Shown here piece after piece: positions 52,827 to 62,106 of a stretch of 64,000 nt of DNA. Origin of the DNA: Balneolaceae bacterium (GTDB taxonomy: Bacteria > Bacteroidota > Rhodothermia > Balneolales > Balneolaceae); NCBI GenBank assembly GCA_017643365.1, contig JAEPNO010000005.1:1-64000 (forward strand), written 5' to 3'. Every line of letters starts with the position of its first letter. Positions within the stretch are counted from its first letter, which is position 1. The position numbers were made by a program, and so were the translations under genes. The notes under the pieces are model-generated. The model had not been told where the DNA came from. It worked only from the letters and a program-made list of their open reading frames with translations, and searched no databases.

Positions 52827-53897
52827 ATGAGGTATTTGAAAAGTATAGTTTTACTGGTAGCAGTTGTAAGTTTTATGGCTTGCGAAGGAGATTTCAGGGA
52901 AAGAGCAGATGGGAATCCACGAGAGTTTGTGGTTGTAATGGATTCCACTAAATGGGATAGCGAAACGGCACAAGCTATTCGCGAAACGTTTGGTAAACTA
53001 ATATTTACGCTTCCGAATCCAGAAGCGAACTATGATTTAAGCTTTATGCCCATTCGGTCTCGCCAGCAATTGGAGCGAATTAGAAAGGGTCGAAATGTAA
53101 TTTTCGCAGCACCTTTGAATGAAGACACCAATGTGGGAAGGCAGATTAAAGCGTTTTTGGATGATGGGGTAGAAGCGCGTGTTGAATCGGGTGAAAGCTT
53201 TGCCTTTCCAATCGAAGATCAATGGTATAAAGACCAATATGTGCTAATTCTTACATCCACTTCAGATTCTTTGCTTGCCGATAAGATTCGAAATTCCGAA
53301 CAAGCGCTGTTATCAAGTGCCTTAGAAAAAGAGCTGCAGCGTTGGAATTGGGATGTGTACGAGAAGAAAGAGCAAACTCAATACTCCGATTCACTTTGGA
53401 ACGATCATGGCTTTATGGTGCGATTTCAACACGATTATTACAAAGGCGTGGATACCTTGAATTTTCAAACCTATCGACGATTATTGCCGGATAATGAGCG
53501 CAGAATGTGGATTTGGTGGAAGGATAATGTAACCGACATCAGCTTTTTGGATGACGACTGGATTAATGCCACTCGTGATAGCCTATTGCAAACGTATTTC
53601 AAAGGCAGCCGGGATAATCAATACGTATCAACCGAATATCGTCGACCGGTAGAAACTACTTCCTTTCAAAAAGACCGATACATTGGCTACGAAACGCTAG
53701 GTACCTGGCAGTTGATTAATGGAGCTATGGGTGGGCCATTTGTGAACTTCACTTATTTTGATCCGACTACCAATCGCTTATTCATGATCGAATATCAGCA
53801 ATTTGCGCCACGAGTTCGCAAGAAGTTGACGTTCGTTCGTCAATTCAGAGCAATGGGACGTACATTCGAAAGCGATTCTACCTGGACATCAAACTAA
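52827..53897 (+). CDS. DUF4837 lipoprotein
   Basis: 356 aa with lipoprotein signal LLVAVVSFMAC (Cys19). The mature protein matches the DUF4837 pattern: a domain with EFVVVMDSTKWDSETAQAIRETFG and later a repeated, related unit, with conserved RRMWIWW and a GGPFVNFTYFD segment near the end. Function unknown; such proteins are found mainly in Bacteroidota and relatives. It lies between trpA (11 bp) and bioF (9 bp) in the same orientation. Confidence 0.88.
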   Translation: MRYLKSIVLLVAVVSFMACEGDFRERADGNPREFVVVMDSTKWDSETAQAIRETFGKLIFTLPNPEANYDLSFMPIRSRQQLERIRKGRNVIFAAPLNEDTNVGRQIKAFLDDGVEARVESGESFAFPIEDQWYKDQYVLILTSTSDSLLADKIRNSEQALLSSALEKELQRWNWDVYEKKEQTQYSDSLWNDHGFMVRFQHDYYKGVDTLNFQTYRRLLPDNERRMWIWWKDNVTDISFLDDDWINATRDSLLQTYFKGSRDNQYVSTEYRRPVETTSFQKDRYIGYETLGTWQLINGAMGGPFVNFTYFDPTTNRLFMIEYQQFAPRVRKKLTFVRQFRAMGRTFESDSTWTSN

Positions 53898-53906
53898 ATT
53901 GATATC

Positions 53907-55076
53907 GTGGATAATCAAGATAAGTATAAGTTTATCCACGACGCGCTCCATGAGCGTAAAAAGAACAATCAGTTACGATCGTTACATGCCTTAGTACCAT
54001 CGTTAAATTCTATGGATATTGAATGGGAAGGAAAGAGCTTGATAAACTTTTCTTCCAACGATTACCTGGGGCTTTCTAAACATCCCGAAGTGATTGAAAG
54101 GGCTCAGGAATATCTTCAGAAATATGGGGCCGGATCGGGTGCAAGTCGATTAGTTACGGGAACCTTGTCTATTCATGAGCAGCTCGAAGAAAAACTCGCT
54201 CGCACTTTTGGTACCGAAGCTGCCTTGCTATTCAATTCTGGCTTTCAAGCTAATACTTCCATTATTCCGGCTCTCGTTGATAGAAATTCATGCATTTTTA
54301 TTGATAAGAAATGCCACAATAGCCTGATTCAGGGTTCAATTTTAAGTCGGGCAACCATAAAGCGGTTTCGCCACAATGATATTAATCACTTAAAGAACCT
54401 GCTTGAACAATCAGAAAATGAAAACTTTAATCGAAAACTGATTGTGAGCGAAACAGTATTCAGCATGGACGGGGATCTAAGTCCGGTCCAATCATTAGCT
54501 GAATTAGCCAAACAAATCGGTGCACTTTTTTACTCGGATGATGCTCATGGCTTAGGAGTTTTAGGGGAACAAGGATTAGGATTAAACTACCAACAACCCG
54601 GAATTGATATCTCACTTGGAGCTTTTGGTAAAGCCTTTGGAAGCTTTGGCGCATTTGCCGGCTGCACTAACGAGATGAAAGAATACCTGATCAATCATTC
54701 CGGCGGATTTATTTACACCACCGCATTACCACCGGCCATCATTGGGGCTCTGGATGCTGCCCTGGATTTGATTTCTGGTATGGATGTAGATCGAAATGAA
54801 TTGCATCAAAAAATCTCGTCATTTAAAGAAGTTCTCAAAGTTGCCGGATTTAAAATTGGAGAGTCAGATTCTCAGATTATTCCCATAATTATTGGAGATG
54901 AAGAAGAAACCTTGAAGTTGTCCAATTACTTGATTGATAATGGATTATGGGTTTCAGCTATACGTCCGCCTACAGTAGAAAAAGGTGCTTCACGAATTCG
55001 AGTAACTTTTACAACCATGCATTCAAACAGCGATATTAAACAGCTTATCAATGCGTTAAAAAAGTGGAAGCAGTGA
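53907..55076 (+). CDS. bioF: 8-amino-7-oxononanoate synthase
   Basis: 389 aa from the GTG at 53907. Alpha-oxoamine synthase fold: FSSNDYLGLSKHPEV, YGAGSGASRLVTGT, SETVFSMDGD, DDAHGLGVLG and the PLP lysine in LGAFGKAFGSFG. It condenses pimeloyl-ACP with alanine, the first dedicated ring step of biotin synthesis. The related KBL/serine-palmitoyl families share the fold, but the biotin neighbours decide the call. Start codon of the next gene overlaps its stop. Confidence 0.92.
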   Translation: MDNQDKYKFIHDALHERKKNNQLRSLHALVPSLNSMDIEWEGKSLINFSSNDYLGLSKHPEVIERAQEYLQKYGAGSGASRLVTGTLSIHEQLEEKLARTFGTEAALLFNSGFQANTSIIPALVDRNSCIFIDKKCHNSLIQGSILSRATIKRFRHNDINHLKNLLEQSENENFNRKLIVSETVFSMDGDLSPVQSLAELAKQIGALFYSDDAHGLGVLGEQGLGLNYQQPGIDISLGAFGKAFGSFGAFAGCTNEMKEYLINHSGGFIYTTALPPAIIGALDAALDLISGMDVDRNELHQKISSFKEVLKVAGFKIGESDSQIIPIIIGDEEETLKLSNYLIDNGLWVSAIRPPTVEKGASRIRVTFTTMHSNSDIKQLINALKKWKQ

Positions 55077-55762
55077 TAGAAATTCATGCATATCACGGGT
55101 GGGGATTTGATTCCTCATTTTGGGATAATTTGAAATCAGAGCTTCCATCTGAAGTCCGATTTAAAGCTGCTGATAGGGGATATTTTGATCTGGAAATTAT
55201 TCCCGAGTTCGAAGCTGATTCTACAATCAAGCTGATTTTAGCGCATTCCTTCGGGCTGCATTGGGCGGGTGCATCAACATTAGCACAAGCCGATTATTTG
55301 GTGATATTTAACGGATTCGATCACTTTGTAGCAAAAGAAGGTATTGATCAGAAAAGAGAGCTAAAAGTGCTGAATCGAATGATTACTCAATGTGAAAGGC
55401 ACCCAAAAGAAGTGTTGAATGCCTTTTATGAGAACTGTTTTCATCCTCAAAAGCATGATAAGAAAACTCCTGAGTTCATAAATAAAGAACGATTATTGAT
55501 CGATTTAAAATCGCTAGCCGACTGTGAGCTGAATTTGAGTTTACACGATTTAAAAGTGATTGGCTTTAGCGGAAAAGAGGATCTAATTGTCCCAATCAAA
55601 CGAACCAAGGCAGTAATCGAGAAATTGGGGGGTAAGAATTTCATACTCATTGAAAATAGTGGACATGCTTTGCCTGTTGTAAATTCTTCAGAATGTTGGT
55701 CGTTTCTAAGTAGTGTAGTTCCTATTTTTGGGCAGCATGCAGAAAGAAAAGAATCTGAATAA
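55073..55762 (+). CDS. BioH/BioG-like alpha/beta-hydrolase (pimeloyl-ACP methyl ester esterase candidate)
   Basis: 229 aa from the GTG at 55073, which overlaps the bioF stop (GTGA); an upstream GTG at 55064 adds three residues. Alpha/beta-hydrolase features are HGWGFDSSFW near the start (BioH-like oxyanion element), the nucleophile in LILAHSFGLHWAG (A-H-S-F-G rather than GxSxG), the acid in GKEDLIVP and the His in NSGHALPV. Between bioF and bioC this should be the enzyme that frees pimeloyl-ACP from its methyl ester. The divergence from known BioH makes the assignment functional, not strictly homologous. Confidence 0.78.
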   Translation: MIEIHAYHGWGFDSSFWDNLKSELPSEVRFKAADRGYFDLEIIPEFEADSTIKLILAHSFGLHWAGASTLAQADYLVIFNGFDHFVAKEGIDQKRELKVLNRMITQCERHPKEVLNAFYENCFHPQKHDKKTPEFINKERLLIDLKSLADCELNLSLHDLKVIGFSGKEDLIVPIKRTKAVIEKLGGKNFILIENSGHALPVVNSSECWSFLSSVVPIFGQHAERKESE

Positions 55763-56525
55763 GAATATCGTCCGGAATTTCGGTCGATCCGCCCAAACCT
55801 ATCATCAACGAGCAGAAATCCAACGCAAAGTAGCAAATGGATTAGTGGCTTCTTTACGTCCTTGGAAGGATATTTTGCCGCCCGGACCTATTCTCGAAGT
55901 TGGGTGCGGAACAGGATTCCTAACCGGGAACATGATCAATGAATTTCCGGAGCGTGATTTTGTGATCACCGATGCATCACCCGAAATGGTGCAATTTGCA
56001 AAAGAACAACTTGGTGAAGAGAACAACCGATCATTTAAGGTTCTGAATGTAGATGATATTGAAAAGACTGAGCCCAAATATGCCTGCATCGTAAGTAATT
56101 TTGCTGCGCAATGGTTTGGTGATACGGCTGTTGGACTCGAGAAATTGGGGGAGATGCTTCTACCTGGCGGTTTATTGCTGGTTGCCTTTCCCGGGGATCA
56201 CAGCTTCGCAGAATGGTATGAAAACTGCTTAGAGCTCGGGCTCCCTTTTACTGCCAACCCAATGCCGAATGTGGAAGAAGTAGTAGTTAAACTTTCGGTG
56301 GGGCCATATCAAATCGATTACTATGAAAATGATTTGTACCAGGAATTTGGGAATGCTTTGAGTTTCTTTCGTCACATAAAAGAAATTGGTGCCGGTGAGT
56401 CATTAACAGGTAAATCATTATCAGCAAAACAATTACGGTTGTTATCTAAGCATTGGGATGAAAAGTGTAATCCGGTGAAAGTAAAATGGCATGTCGTGTA
56501 TCTTGCCGCTAAAAAGGATGGGTAA
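55737..56525 (+). CDS. bioC: Malonyl-ACP O-methyltransferase
   Basis: 262 aa from the ATG at 55737 (a TTG at 55728 is possible but the conserved N-terminus fits the ATG). SAM methyltransferase: the N-terminal NIVRNFGRSAQTYHQRAEIQ is typical of BioC, motif I is ILEVGCGTGFLTG, followed by VITDASPEMVQFA and NFAAQWF. It methylates malonyl-ACP so that fatty-acid enzymes can build the pimeloyl chain. Overlaps its upstream neighbour by 26 nt and bioD by 1 nt. Confidence 0.9.
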   Translation: MQKEKNLNKNIVRNFGRSAQTYHQRAEIQRKVANGLVASLRPWKDILPPGPILEVGCGTGFLTGNMINEFPERDFVITDASPEMVQFAKEQLGEENNRSFKVLNVDDIEKTEPKYACIVSNFAAQWFGDTAVGLEKLGEMLLPGGLLLVAFPGDHSFAEWYENCLELGLPFTANPMPNVEEVVVKLSVGPYQIDYYENDLYQEFGNALSFFRHIKEIGAGESLTGKSLSAKQLRLLSKHWDEKCNPVKVKWHVVYLAAKKDG

Positions 56526-57154
56526 TGATTGAGATTCCAAAACAATTTTTTGTAACAGGGACAGATACCGAAATTGGCAAAACCGTAGTATCGGCGATGT
56601 TTATGTCAGCCCTTGATGCATCCTATTGGAAACCGATTCAATCCGGATTAGAAGAAGAAACGGATTCGCAGTTCATAAAACGTGTATCTGAAGCAGATGA
56701 ATCGAGAATTATCCCCGAACGATGGGTGCTTAACGCACCTATGAGTCCACATGCCAGTGCAGATATTGATGGGGTACAAATCTCTATAGATGATTTTGAA
56801 CTTCCTAAATACGATAGCAGACATCTGATCGTAGAGGGAGCCGGTGGGCTGGTCGTTCCGATAAATTGGGAACACACCATGCTTGATCTCATCGAAAAAT
56901 TACAATTGCCCGTTTTACTGGTGGCACGATCCGGTTTGGGGACTTTAAATCACACCTTGTTATCACTAAAAGCGCTTCAGGATCGTGGCATTCGAGTGTT
57001 TGCGATCATGATGAGCGGTCCTTATCACGATAGCAATCGAGAAACATTGCGTCGTTTTAGTGGCATTCCGGTATACGAATTAGGACAATTACCCAAGATC
57101 GACAAAAAAGCCCTGCAGGTGGCATTTAGTCAACTTGTAAGTCTAGAAGCTTAA
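56525..57154 (+). CDS. bioD: Dethiobiotin synthetase
   Basis: 209 aa. P-loop FVTGTDTEIGKTVVSA at residues 9-23, substrate lysine in YWKPIQSG, and VEGAGGLVVPI near 108. It closes the ureido ring of dethiobiotin using CO2 and ATP. TAATG junction with bioC shows coupling. Confidence 0.93.
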   Translation: MIEIPKQFFVTGTDTEIGKTVVSAMFMSALDASYWKPIQSGLEEETDSQFIKRVSEADESRIIPERWVLNAPMSPHASADIDGVQISIDDFELPKYDSRHLIVEGAGGLVVPINWEHTMLDLIEKLQLPVLLVARSGLGTLNHTLLSLKALQDRGIRVFAIMMSGPYHDSNRETLRRFSGIPVYELGQLPKIDKKALQVAFSQLVSLEA

Positions 57155-57165
57155 ACCAAAAAATC

Positions 57166-58443
57166 ATGCATAAGAACATTTGGCAGCCATTTACCATTTT
57201 GAAGGGCACTCCGGATCCGCTTAAAGTGAAATCGGGAAAAGGCGCTTATCTCACGCTTGCTGATGATCGAAAAGTGTTGGATTGCATTTCAAGTTGGTGG
57301 GTGAACTTGCACGGGCATGCACATCCCGATATCGCAAAAGCAGTGTACGAGCAAGCGCAGAAGTTGGAGCATGTGATATTTGCGGGATTTACGCACGATC
57401 CGGCGGAGCAATTAGCCGAGAGGATCACTTCTAAGCTGCCCAAAAGTTTAAATCGGGTATTCTATTCAGATAATGGGTCAACGGCCGTTGAGGTGGCTCT
57501 AAAGGTGTCCTATCAATATTGGCAGAACGTTGGAGAGAACCGAACTACCTTCATTTGTTTTGATGGCGCCTATCACGGCGATACGTTGGGGGCGATGTCG
57601 GTTGGGGAGCGAGGCAATTTCTTTGCTGATACTTTCAACGATCTTCTATTTGATGTGGAAGTAATTCCGTTTCCTGAAACCTGGATCGGCGATCCTGACC
57701 GCGCAAAGAAAGAAGACGCAGTAATCGAACAACTTGAGAACTTGTTGGATGAGAATCCCGAGAAATACGCCGGAATAGTCATGGAGCCGTTGATTCAAGG
57801 CGCGGGAGGGATGCGGATGTGCAGCGAAGAGTTTATGCAAAAGCTACATTGGGTAAACCGACAGTTTGATGTGTTGCTTATTTTAGATGAAGTAATGACG
57901 GGTTTTGGACGAACCGGGGATTATTTCGCCTGCCTTAAATCTCAAGTTGAACCCGATATTATTTGTTTGAGCAAAGGAGTAACAGGAGGCTTTACTCCTT
58001 TGGCAGCAACCGTTTGCAGCGATCATATTTATGAAACGTTTAATACTGATGATCCCATAAAAACCTTCTGGCATGCGCATAGCTACACCGGTAATCCGAT
58101 TGGATGTGCCGCGGGAATTGCATCCTGGGATCTATTGCTTGAAGCAGAGCAACGTTTTAAAGGAATGGAGCAAATTCATTTTAAAAATGTAGAACGGATT
58201 AAAGATCATCCTAAACTTAAAAATGCCCGTGTGAAAGGGACTATCGCTGCGGTTGATATCATTAACGATGAAGCCGACGGGTACTATAATTCCATTGCGA
58301 ATAAGATTAAAAAAGAGTGCATCGATCTTGGGTATTTATTCAGACCGCTAGGTAATGCGTTCTACCTTATGCCGCCTTATTGCGTAACGGAATCAGAAAT
58401 TGATGGGATGTACGATGCGCTGTTGGAACTGGTTGATAATTAA
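57166..58443 (+). CDS. bioA: Adenosylmethionine-8-amino-7-oxononanoate aminotransferase
   Basis: 425 aa, class III aminotransferase. IWQPFTILKGTPDPLKVKSGKG N-terminus, SSWWVNLHGHAHP, SDNGSTAVEVALK, DGAYHGDTLGAMSVG, DEVMTGFGRTG and the PLP lysine in CLSKGVTGG. The WxNxHGH and S-S-W-W elements fit BioA, which uses SAM as amino donor. 11 bp after bioD. Last gene of the biotin set; bioB is absent from this window. Confidence 0.94.
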   Translation: MHKNIWQPFTILKGTPDPLKVKSGKGAYLTLADDRKVLDCISSWWVNLHGHAHPDIAKAVYEQAQKLEHVIFAGFTHDPAEQLAERITSKLPKSLNRVFYSDNGSTAVEVALKVSYQYWQNVGENRTTFICFDGAYHGDTLGAMSVGERGNFFADTFNDLLFDVEVIPFPETWIGDPDRAKKEDAVIEQLENLLDENPEKYAGIVMEPLIQGAGGMRMCSEEFMQKLHWVNRQFDVLLILDEVMTGFGRTGDYFACLKSQVEPDIICLSKGVTGGFTPLAATVCSDHIYETFNTDDPIKTFWHAHSYTGNPIGCAAGIASWDLLLEAEQRFKGMEQIHFKNVERIKDHPKLKNARVKGTIAAVDIINDEADGYYNSIANKIKKECIDLGYLFRPLGNAFYLMPPYCVTESEIDGMYDALLELVDN

Positions 58444-58463
58444 GCAGTAGTCATTTATTCACC

Positions 58464-58485
58464 GGGACAATTCGTGAATTGTCCC
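58464..58485. other. Perfect 10-bp palindrome after bioA
   Basis: gggacaattc, two-base gt loop, gaattgtccc, located between the convergent bioA and DUF4260 genes. No T-tract on either side, but as the only structure in the 76-bp gap it may work as a bidirectional, rho-assisted stop. Confidence 0.65.
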
Positions 58486-58519
58486 AACGAAACCAAAACA
58501 GTAATCTGTTTGAGGTTAT

Positions 58520-58885
58520 CTAATCCTCTGAGAATTCTCTACCAATTCGTCCTAGGTGGGTATGCTTGAAATCATCGATATATTTTAAACCGTAACCAAA
58601 GATTCGGTCTAAAGCTGCGTGACCGAATAAAACAGCTCCAAGCAATAATATTGGGTCATGTTGAGTATAAACTCCTAAGATGAAAACTATGACAGCCAAT
58701 GCTTTGTGGTGAAATAAATTGTAAACGTAAGCACCTACTTTTGGGCTGAAAACGTATCCAAACATTCCAATATCAGGACCAATAAACAAAATTAAATACC
58801 ACCACCAATCCGCTTCGATAAAAACCAAAAATATGATAGTTGCTATCAGTTGAGCGGCTTCTTCCAGTTTTAGTAGTTTTTCCAT
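58520..58885 (-). CDS. DUF4260 membrane protein
   Basis: 121 aa, about four TM helices. Matches the DUF4260 pattern: an N-terminal KLLKLEEAAQLIATI stretch, the ADWWWYLILFIGPDIGMFGY core, YNLFHHKA, and the C-terminal LFGHAALDRIFGYGLKY segment with conserved His and Asp. Function unknown. Its start abuts the end of the epimerase gene (shared base at 58885), so the two are coupled. Confidence 0.88.
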   Translation of the reverse strand: MEKLLKLEEAAQLIATIIFLVFIEADWWWYLILFIGPDIGMFGYVFSPKVGAYVYNLFHHKALAVIVFILGVYTQHDPILLLGAVLFGHAALDRIFGYGLKYIDDFKHTHLGRIGREFSED

Positions 58886-59874
58886 TATCCCAGTTCACCA
58901 TATGCTTCTAAAATTCGATCCATTATAGAATTGGTTTCCTCTCTGACAATCATTCGTTTAGGATCTGCTTCAAACCAAGCCAGCGTTTCTTTAATGCCTT
59001 CAGAAAATGGAATGGTTGCGCAATAATCAGGTACAAAATTCTTAATCTTAGAGTTGTCAAAGATCCCGCAATGTGCTTTATCGCCCCAAAGGCCATCTTT
59101 TTCGCCGGGAGCAATCTTATCGATGAAATCTGTGGCAATATGTACAGCGTTTAGCTCAACGCCGGCTGCATCTGCAACACTTTGATAGATTTGATTCCAC
59201 GTTAGCCATTCATCGCTGGTGATATGGAATGCATGTCCAATTGCACGATGATTACCCAGCAAGCCATTAAATCCTTTGGCGAAATCTCGGGAATGGGTAA
59301 GAGTCCATAAACTAGTTCCATCGCCTTGAATGATCACTTTTTGCCCCTTTTTCATGCGATCAACCACCGTGTATTCGGTCCATCCACCAATCGTAACCGG
59401 AAGTACAGTATCGTAAGTGTGGGAAGGGCGAACGATGGTTATCGGGAAGTCGAAGTCTCGATACGCCTTCATTAACGCATCTTCGCATGCGATTTTGTTT
59501 CCCGAATACTCCCAAAACGGATTGTACAAAGGTGTTGATTCGGTAATGACCGGATGTGTGGGCGGTTTTTGATAGGCCGATGCAGTACTGATAAAGATAT
59601 ACTGCTTTGTCTTACCTCTAAAAAGATCTAAATCGTTTTGAATATGCTCAGGGGTAAAGGCGATCCAGTTTACCACAACATCCCAGTTTTGTTCTTTCAA
59701 GAGTTGTGCAGTTTGCTCTTTATCGTAAATATCGCCGATTAATGTGGTTGCACCCGGAATTTCAGCTGATGAATTTCCGCGATTCAATAAATAAAGGTCA
59801 ATGCCTTGTTCAATTGCAGCTTTACTGCTCGCCGTACTAATGTTTCCTGTTCCGCCAATGTAGAGTACTTTCAT
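58885..59874 (-). CDS. NAD-dependent epimerase/dehydratase-family protein
   Basis: 329 aa, extended SDR fold. NAD-binding YIGGTGNISTA at residues 5-15, catalytic Ser and Tyr-x3-Lys in FISTASAYQK and EYSGNKIACE, and a substrate region with VRPSHTYD. It probably acts on a nucleotide sugar or a related carbonyl compound; the substrate cannot be named. 6 bp downstream of the RNase D gene. Confidence 0.85.
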   Translation of the reverse strand: MKVLYIGGTGNISTASSKAAIEQGIDLYLLNRGNSSAEIPGATTLIGDIYDKEQTAQLLKEQNWDVVVNWIAFTPEHIQNDLDLFRGKTKQYIFISTASAYQKPPTHPVITESTPLYNPFWEYSGNKIACEDALMKAYRDFDFPITIVRPSHTYDTVLPVTIGGWTEYTVVDRMKKGQKVIIQGDGTSLWTLTHSRDFAKGFNGLLGNHRAIGHAFHITSDEWLTWNQIYQSVADAAGVELNAVHIATDFIDKIAPGEKDGLWGDKAHCGIFDNSKIKNFVPDYCATIPFSEGIKETLAWFEADPKRMIVREETNSIMDRILEAYGELG

Positions 59875-59880
59875 GTCGAT

Positions 59881-61062
59881 TTAGTTTAATGCTGGAACAT
59901 ACTCATCGATCGATAAGTCTAGTTTTTGAGAGTATTTTAGAATCAGTTCTTTCTTGTAAGGCAATAATTTATACGTTTTACCTTCAACTAGTTCTTTGAT
60001 CAATCGATTGTTAATAATGAAGGTTTTTGTGTGATCACCATAATCTTCTTTTATCGCTTTTTGTATAGGCTTGAAGAAGGCTTGCTTCACAGATTTAACT
60101 TTTCGCTCAAGATCGCGCCACTGTTCGTATTCTTCTTTCGATGGCTTTTTATAGGCTTTTCTCTTTCTCGATAATTCTAAAGCCTGAGCTTCTTCTAAAG
60201 CTTCATTAATTTCTGATTGTAAATGGTTTACAAAATCATCGTTCTTGGTGGTGCGATGATTTGATTTTACTGATTTCCAATCGCTGGCCGACTCCGGGTT
60301 CTTGGCGATATTTGTAAGTGTTTTTCGCTCAGAAATATGATAGGGTGGACGATTCACTGATTCAGCATGGCGATCGCGTAAATACATCAATCGGGAGAAA
60401 AGATGCCATTCAACTTCGGTTAAATCCTCTTTATACTTTTCCTTCAGAATTTCATTTTGATTCGCATCCTCGTGATTTTCATTTTCAAAATGATGCATTT
60501 CCTGTTCAATCCAGTCGCTTACAGAACGCTCGTTGGCTTGATCCTTGAATACATCAAACAAAGACGGCAGATGAACCACATCAAGCACGGCATACTTAAT
60601 CTGAGCATCGGAAAGCGGCCTGGAATACCAATTACTTTGCTGAGAGGTTTTAGAAAGTTGAATATTCAGCACTTCGTCGAGTAAAGTTGCTAGTGACGAT
60701 GGCGGATAATTTAACAATGCGCTTGCAATCTGCAGATCGTATAAACCTTTAGGGAAACATCCCAAAGAGTGCAGCAATCGAAGATCTTCGCCAAACGAGA
60801 AAACAATTTTTGGTAATTCAGGGTTTTCGAAGAGGGTGAAGATCGCCGATAAATCCATTTCATTTTGAATGGGATCGATCAGAAAAGTCTCAGTTCCATC
60901 AAAAATCTGAATCAGACAAAGATTAAAACCATATCGAAAACGATTTTTATCAAATTCGAGATCAACGGAAAGCTGGGTTGCAGTTGATAGTTTGTTGGCG
61001 GCTTCATCCAGCAATGATTGCTCGTGAACGTAGTTATAGGGGAAATCGGGTTGTTTACTCAT
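59881..61062 (-). CDS. rnd: Ribonuclease D (DEDDy exonuclease with HRDC-type domain)
   Basis: 393 aa. DEDDy catalytic residues are visible: Asp34 and Glu36 in VDLEFD, Asp93 in FGEDLRLL, and Tyr157/Asp161 in YAVLDVVHL. A following HRDC-like helical region (about 210-290, WHLFSRLMYLRDRHAESVNRPP) and a C-terminal HRDC-like repeat complete the RNase D architecture. It trims 3' ends of tRNA and other stable RNA. First gene of the three-gene minus-strand unit. Confidence 0.9.
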   Translation of the reverse strand: MSKQPDFPYNYVHEQSLLDEAANKLSTATQLSVDLEFDKNRFRYGFNLCLIQIFDGTETFLIDPIQNEMDLSAIFTLFENPELPKIVFSFGEDLRLLHSLGCFPKGLYDLQIASALLNYPPSSLATLLDEVLNIQLSKTSQQSNWYSRPLSDAQIKYAVLDVVHLPSLFDVFKDQANERSVSDWIEQEMHHFENENHEDANQNEILKEKYKEDLTEVEWHLFSRLMYLRDRHAESVNRPPYHISERKTLTNIAKNPESASDWKSVKSNHRTTKNDDFVNHLQSEINEALEEAQALELSRKRKAYKKPSKEEYEQWRDLERKVKSVKQAFFKPIQKAIKEDYGDHTKTFIINNRLIKELVEGKTYKLLPYKKELILKYSQKLDLSIDEYVPALN

Positions 61063-61175
61063 GCGCGATGAGTATAACGAATGATGCGAATAGTTTGAAG
61101 GGGTGGGGCGATTCTTTTGGTTTTTCCTCTTCGAAGCTGGGATAACCCGCTAATCAAATAACTGAAAATGTTCTA

Positions 61176-62057
61176 CTATCGATGTTTATCGTACTTATTT
61201 TGTGGGAGAATCTTTTTGAGTTGATCAATTATTTGAAGATCGGTCTTGGCATCAAAAGCAGTAAGGTTTAATTCCAGTTGTTCTTTGGTTCTCATCCCCA
61301 AAACCGCACTGGCAACGGCAGGATGTTGCAAAACAAAATCAATAGCATACGACAGGGGGTGACCGGTTTCTTGTAAGTTAGATTGAAGCAGTTCAACTTT
61401 TTTTGCTGTATAATTGAGATAGTCTTTAGGCGGTTTATCCACCAATAATCCTTTGGCCAAGCTTCCGCGAGTGATCACCGAAATTCCGTTTTGATGCAGC
61501 AATTCCAGGGCTTCTTCTTCGGGTCGACGATCCAAAAAGCTGTATTGCATCATTACGGTAGCCATTTTCGATTTTTCTACCCATTCTCGAATCACATTTG
61601 GTCGGATGGAAGAAATTCCATATTCCCGAATTTTCCCTTGTTTCTTCAGGATTTCGAATGCTTCAATAGTCTCATCAATTGGATCTTCGATAGTTCCGCC
61701 ATGCAATTGATACAAATCGATGTAATCAGTATTTAATTGTCGCAAAGAGTTTTCTACCGCACTAAGAATGTATTCTTTCGTTGGATTCCAATCCCAGCCC
61801 GAGCCATCTTTTCTTAATTTATTCCCAACTTTAGTGGCAATAATAATTTGGTCTCTAACATCGTTTAATGCTTTGCCGACCAGGAGTTCATTTTCTCCTT
61901 TATCATACAAATCGGCAGTATCAAAGAAGTTGATACCTGCATCAAAAGCTGATTGTAGTAGTTTGATAGATTCGGGGGCGTGAACATCCAGCGACATACA
62001 ACCAAAACTGATTTCAGAAACGGATAAGCTTGATTGACCTAGTTTTCTATACTTCAT
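61176..62057 (-). CDS. Aldo/keto reductase
   Basis: 293 aa, (beta/alpha)8 barrel. Catalytic tetrad: Asp and Tyr in FFDTADLYDKGENE, Lys in IIATKVG, His in LYQLHGG. NADPH-site segment AVLGMRTKEQL near the C-terminus. The substrate is not readable from sequence. It stands alone, 113 bp from the RNase D gene. Confidence 0.9.
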   Translation of the reverse strand: MKYRKLGQSSLSVSEISFGCMSLDVHAPESIKLLQSAFDAGINFFDTADLYDKGENELLVGKALNDVRDQIIIATKVGNKLRKDGSGWDWNPTKEYILSAVENSLRQLNTDYIDLYQLHGGTIEDPIDETIEAFEILKKQGKIREYGISSIRPNVIREWVEKSKMATVMMQYSFLDRRPEEEALELLHQNGISVITRGSLAKGLLVDKPPKDYLNYTAKKVELLQSNLQETGHPLSYAIDFVLQHPAVASAVLGMRTKEQLELNLTAFDAKTDLQIIDQLKKILPQNKYDKHR

Positions 62058-62106
62058 GTAATAACTGAAATTTGGAAATAATTAATGATATAATGTGACT
62101 TCGTTT

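Noticed and set aside
58464-58485. Palindrome after bioA as a BirA operator
   Set aside because: It lies downstream of the operon, not in a promoter, and does not show the long-spaced half-sites expected of BirA sites.
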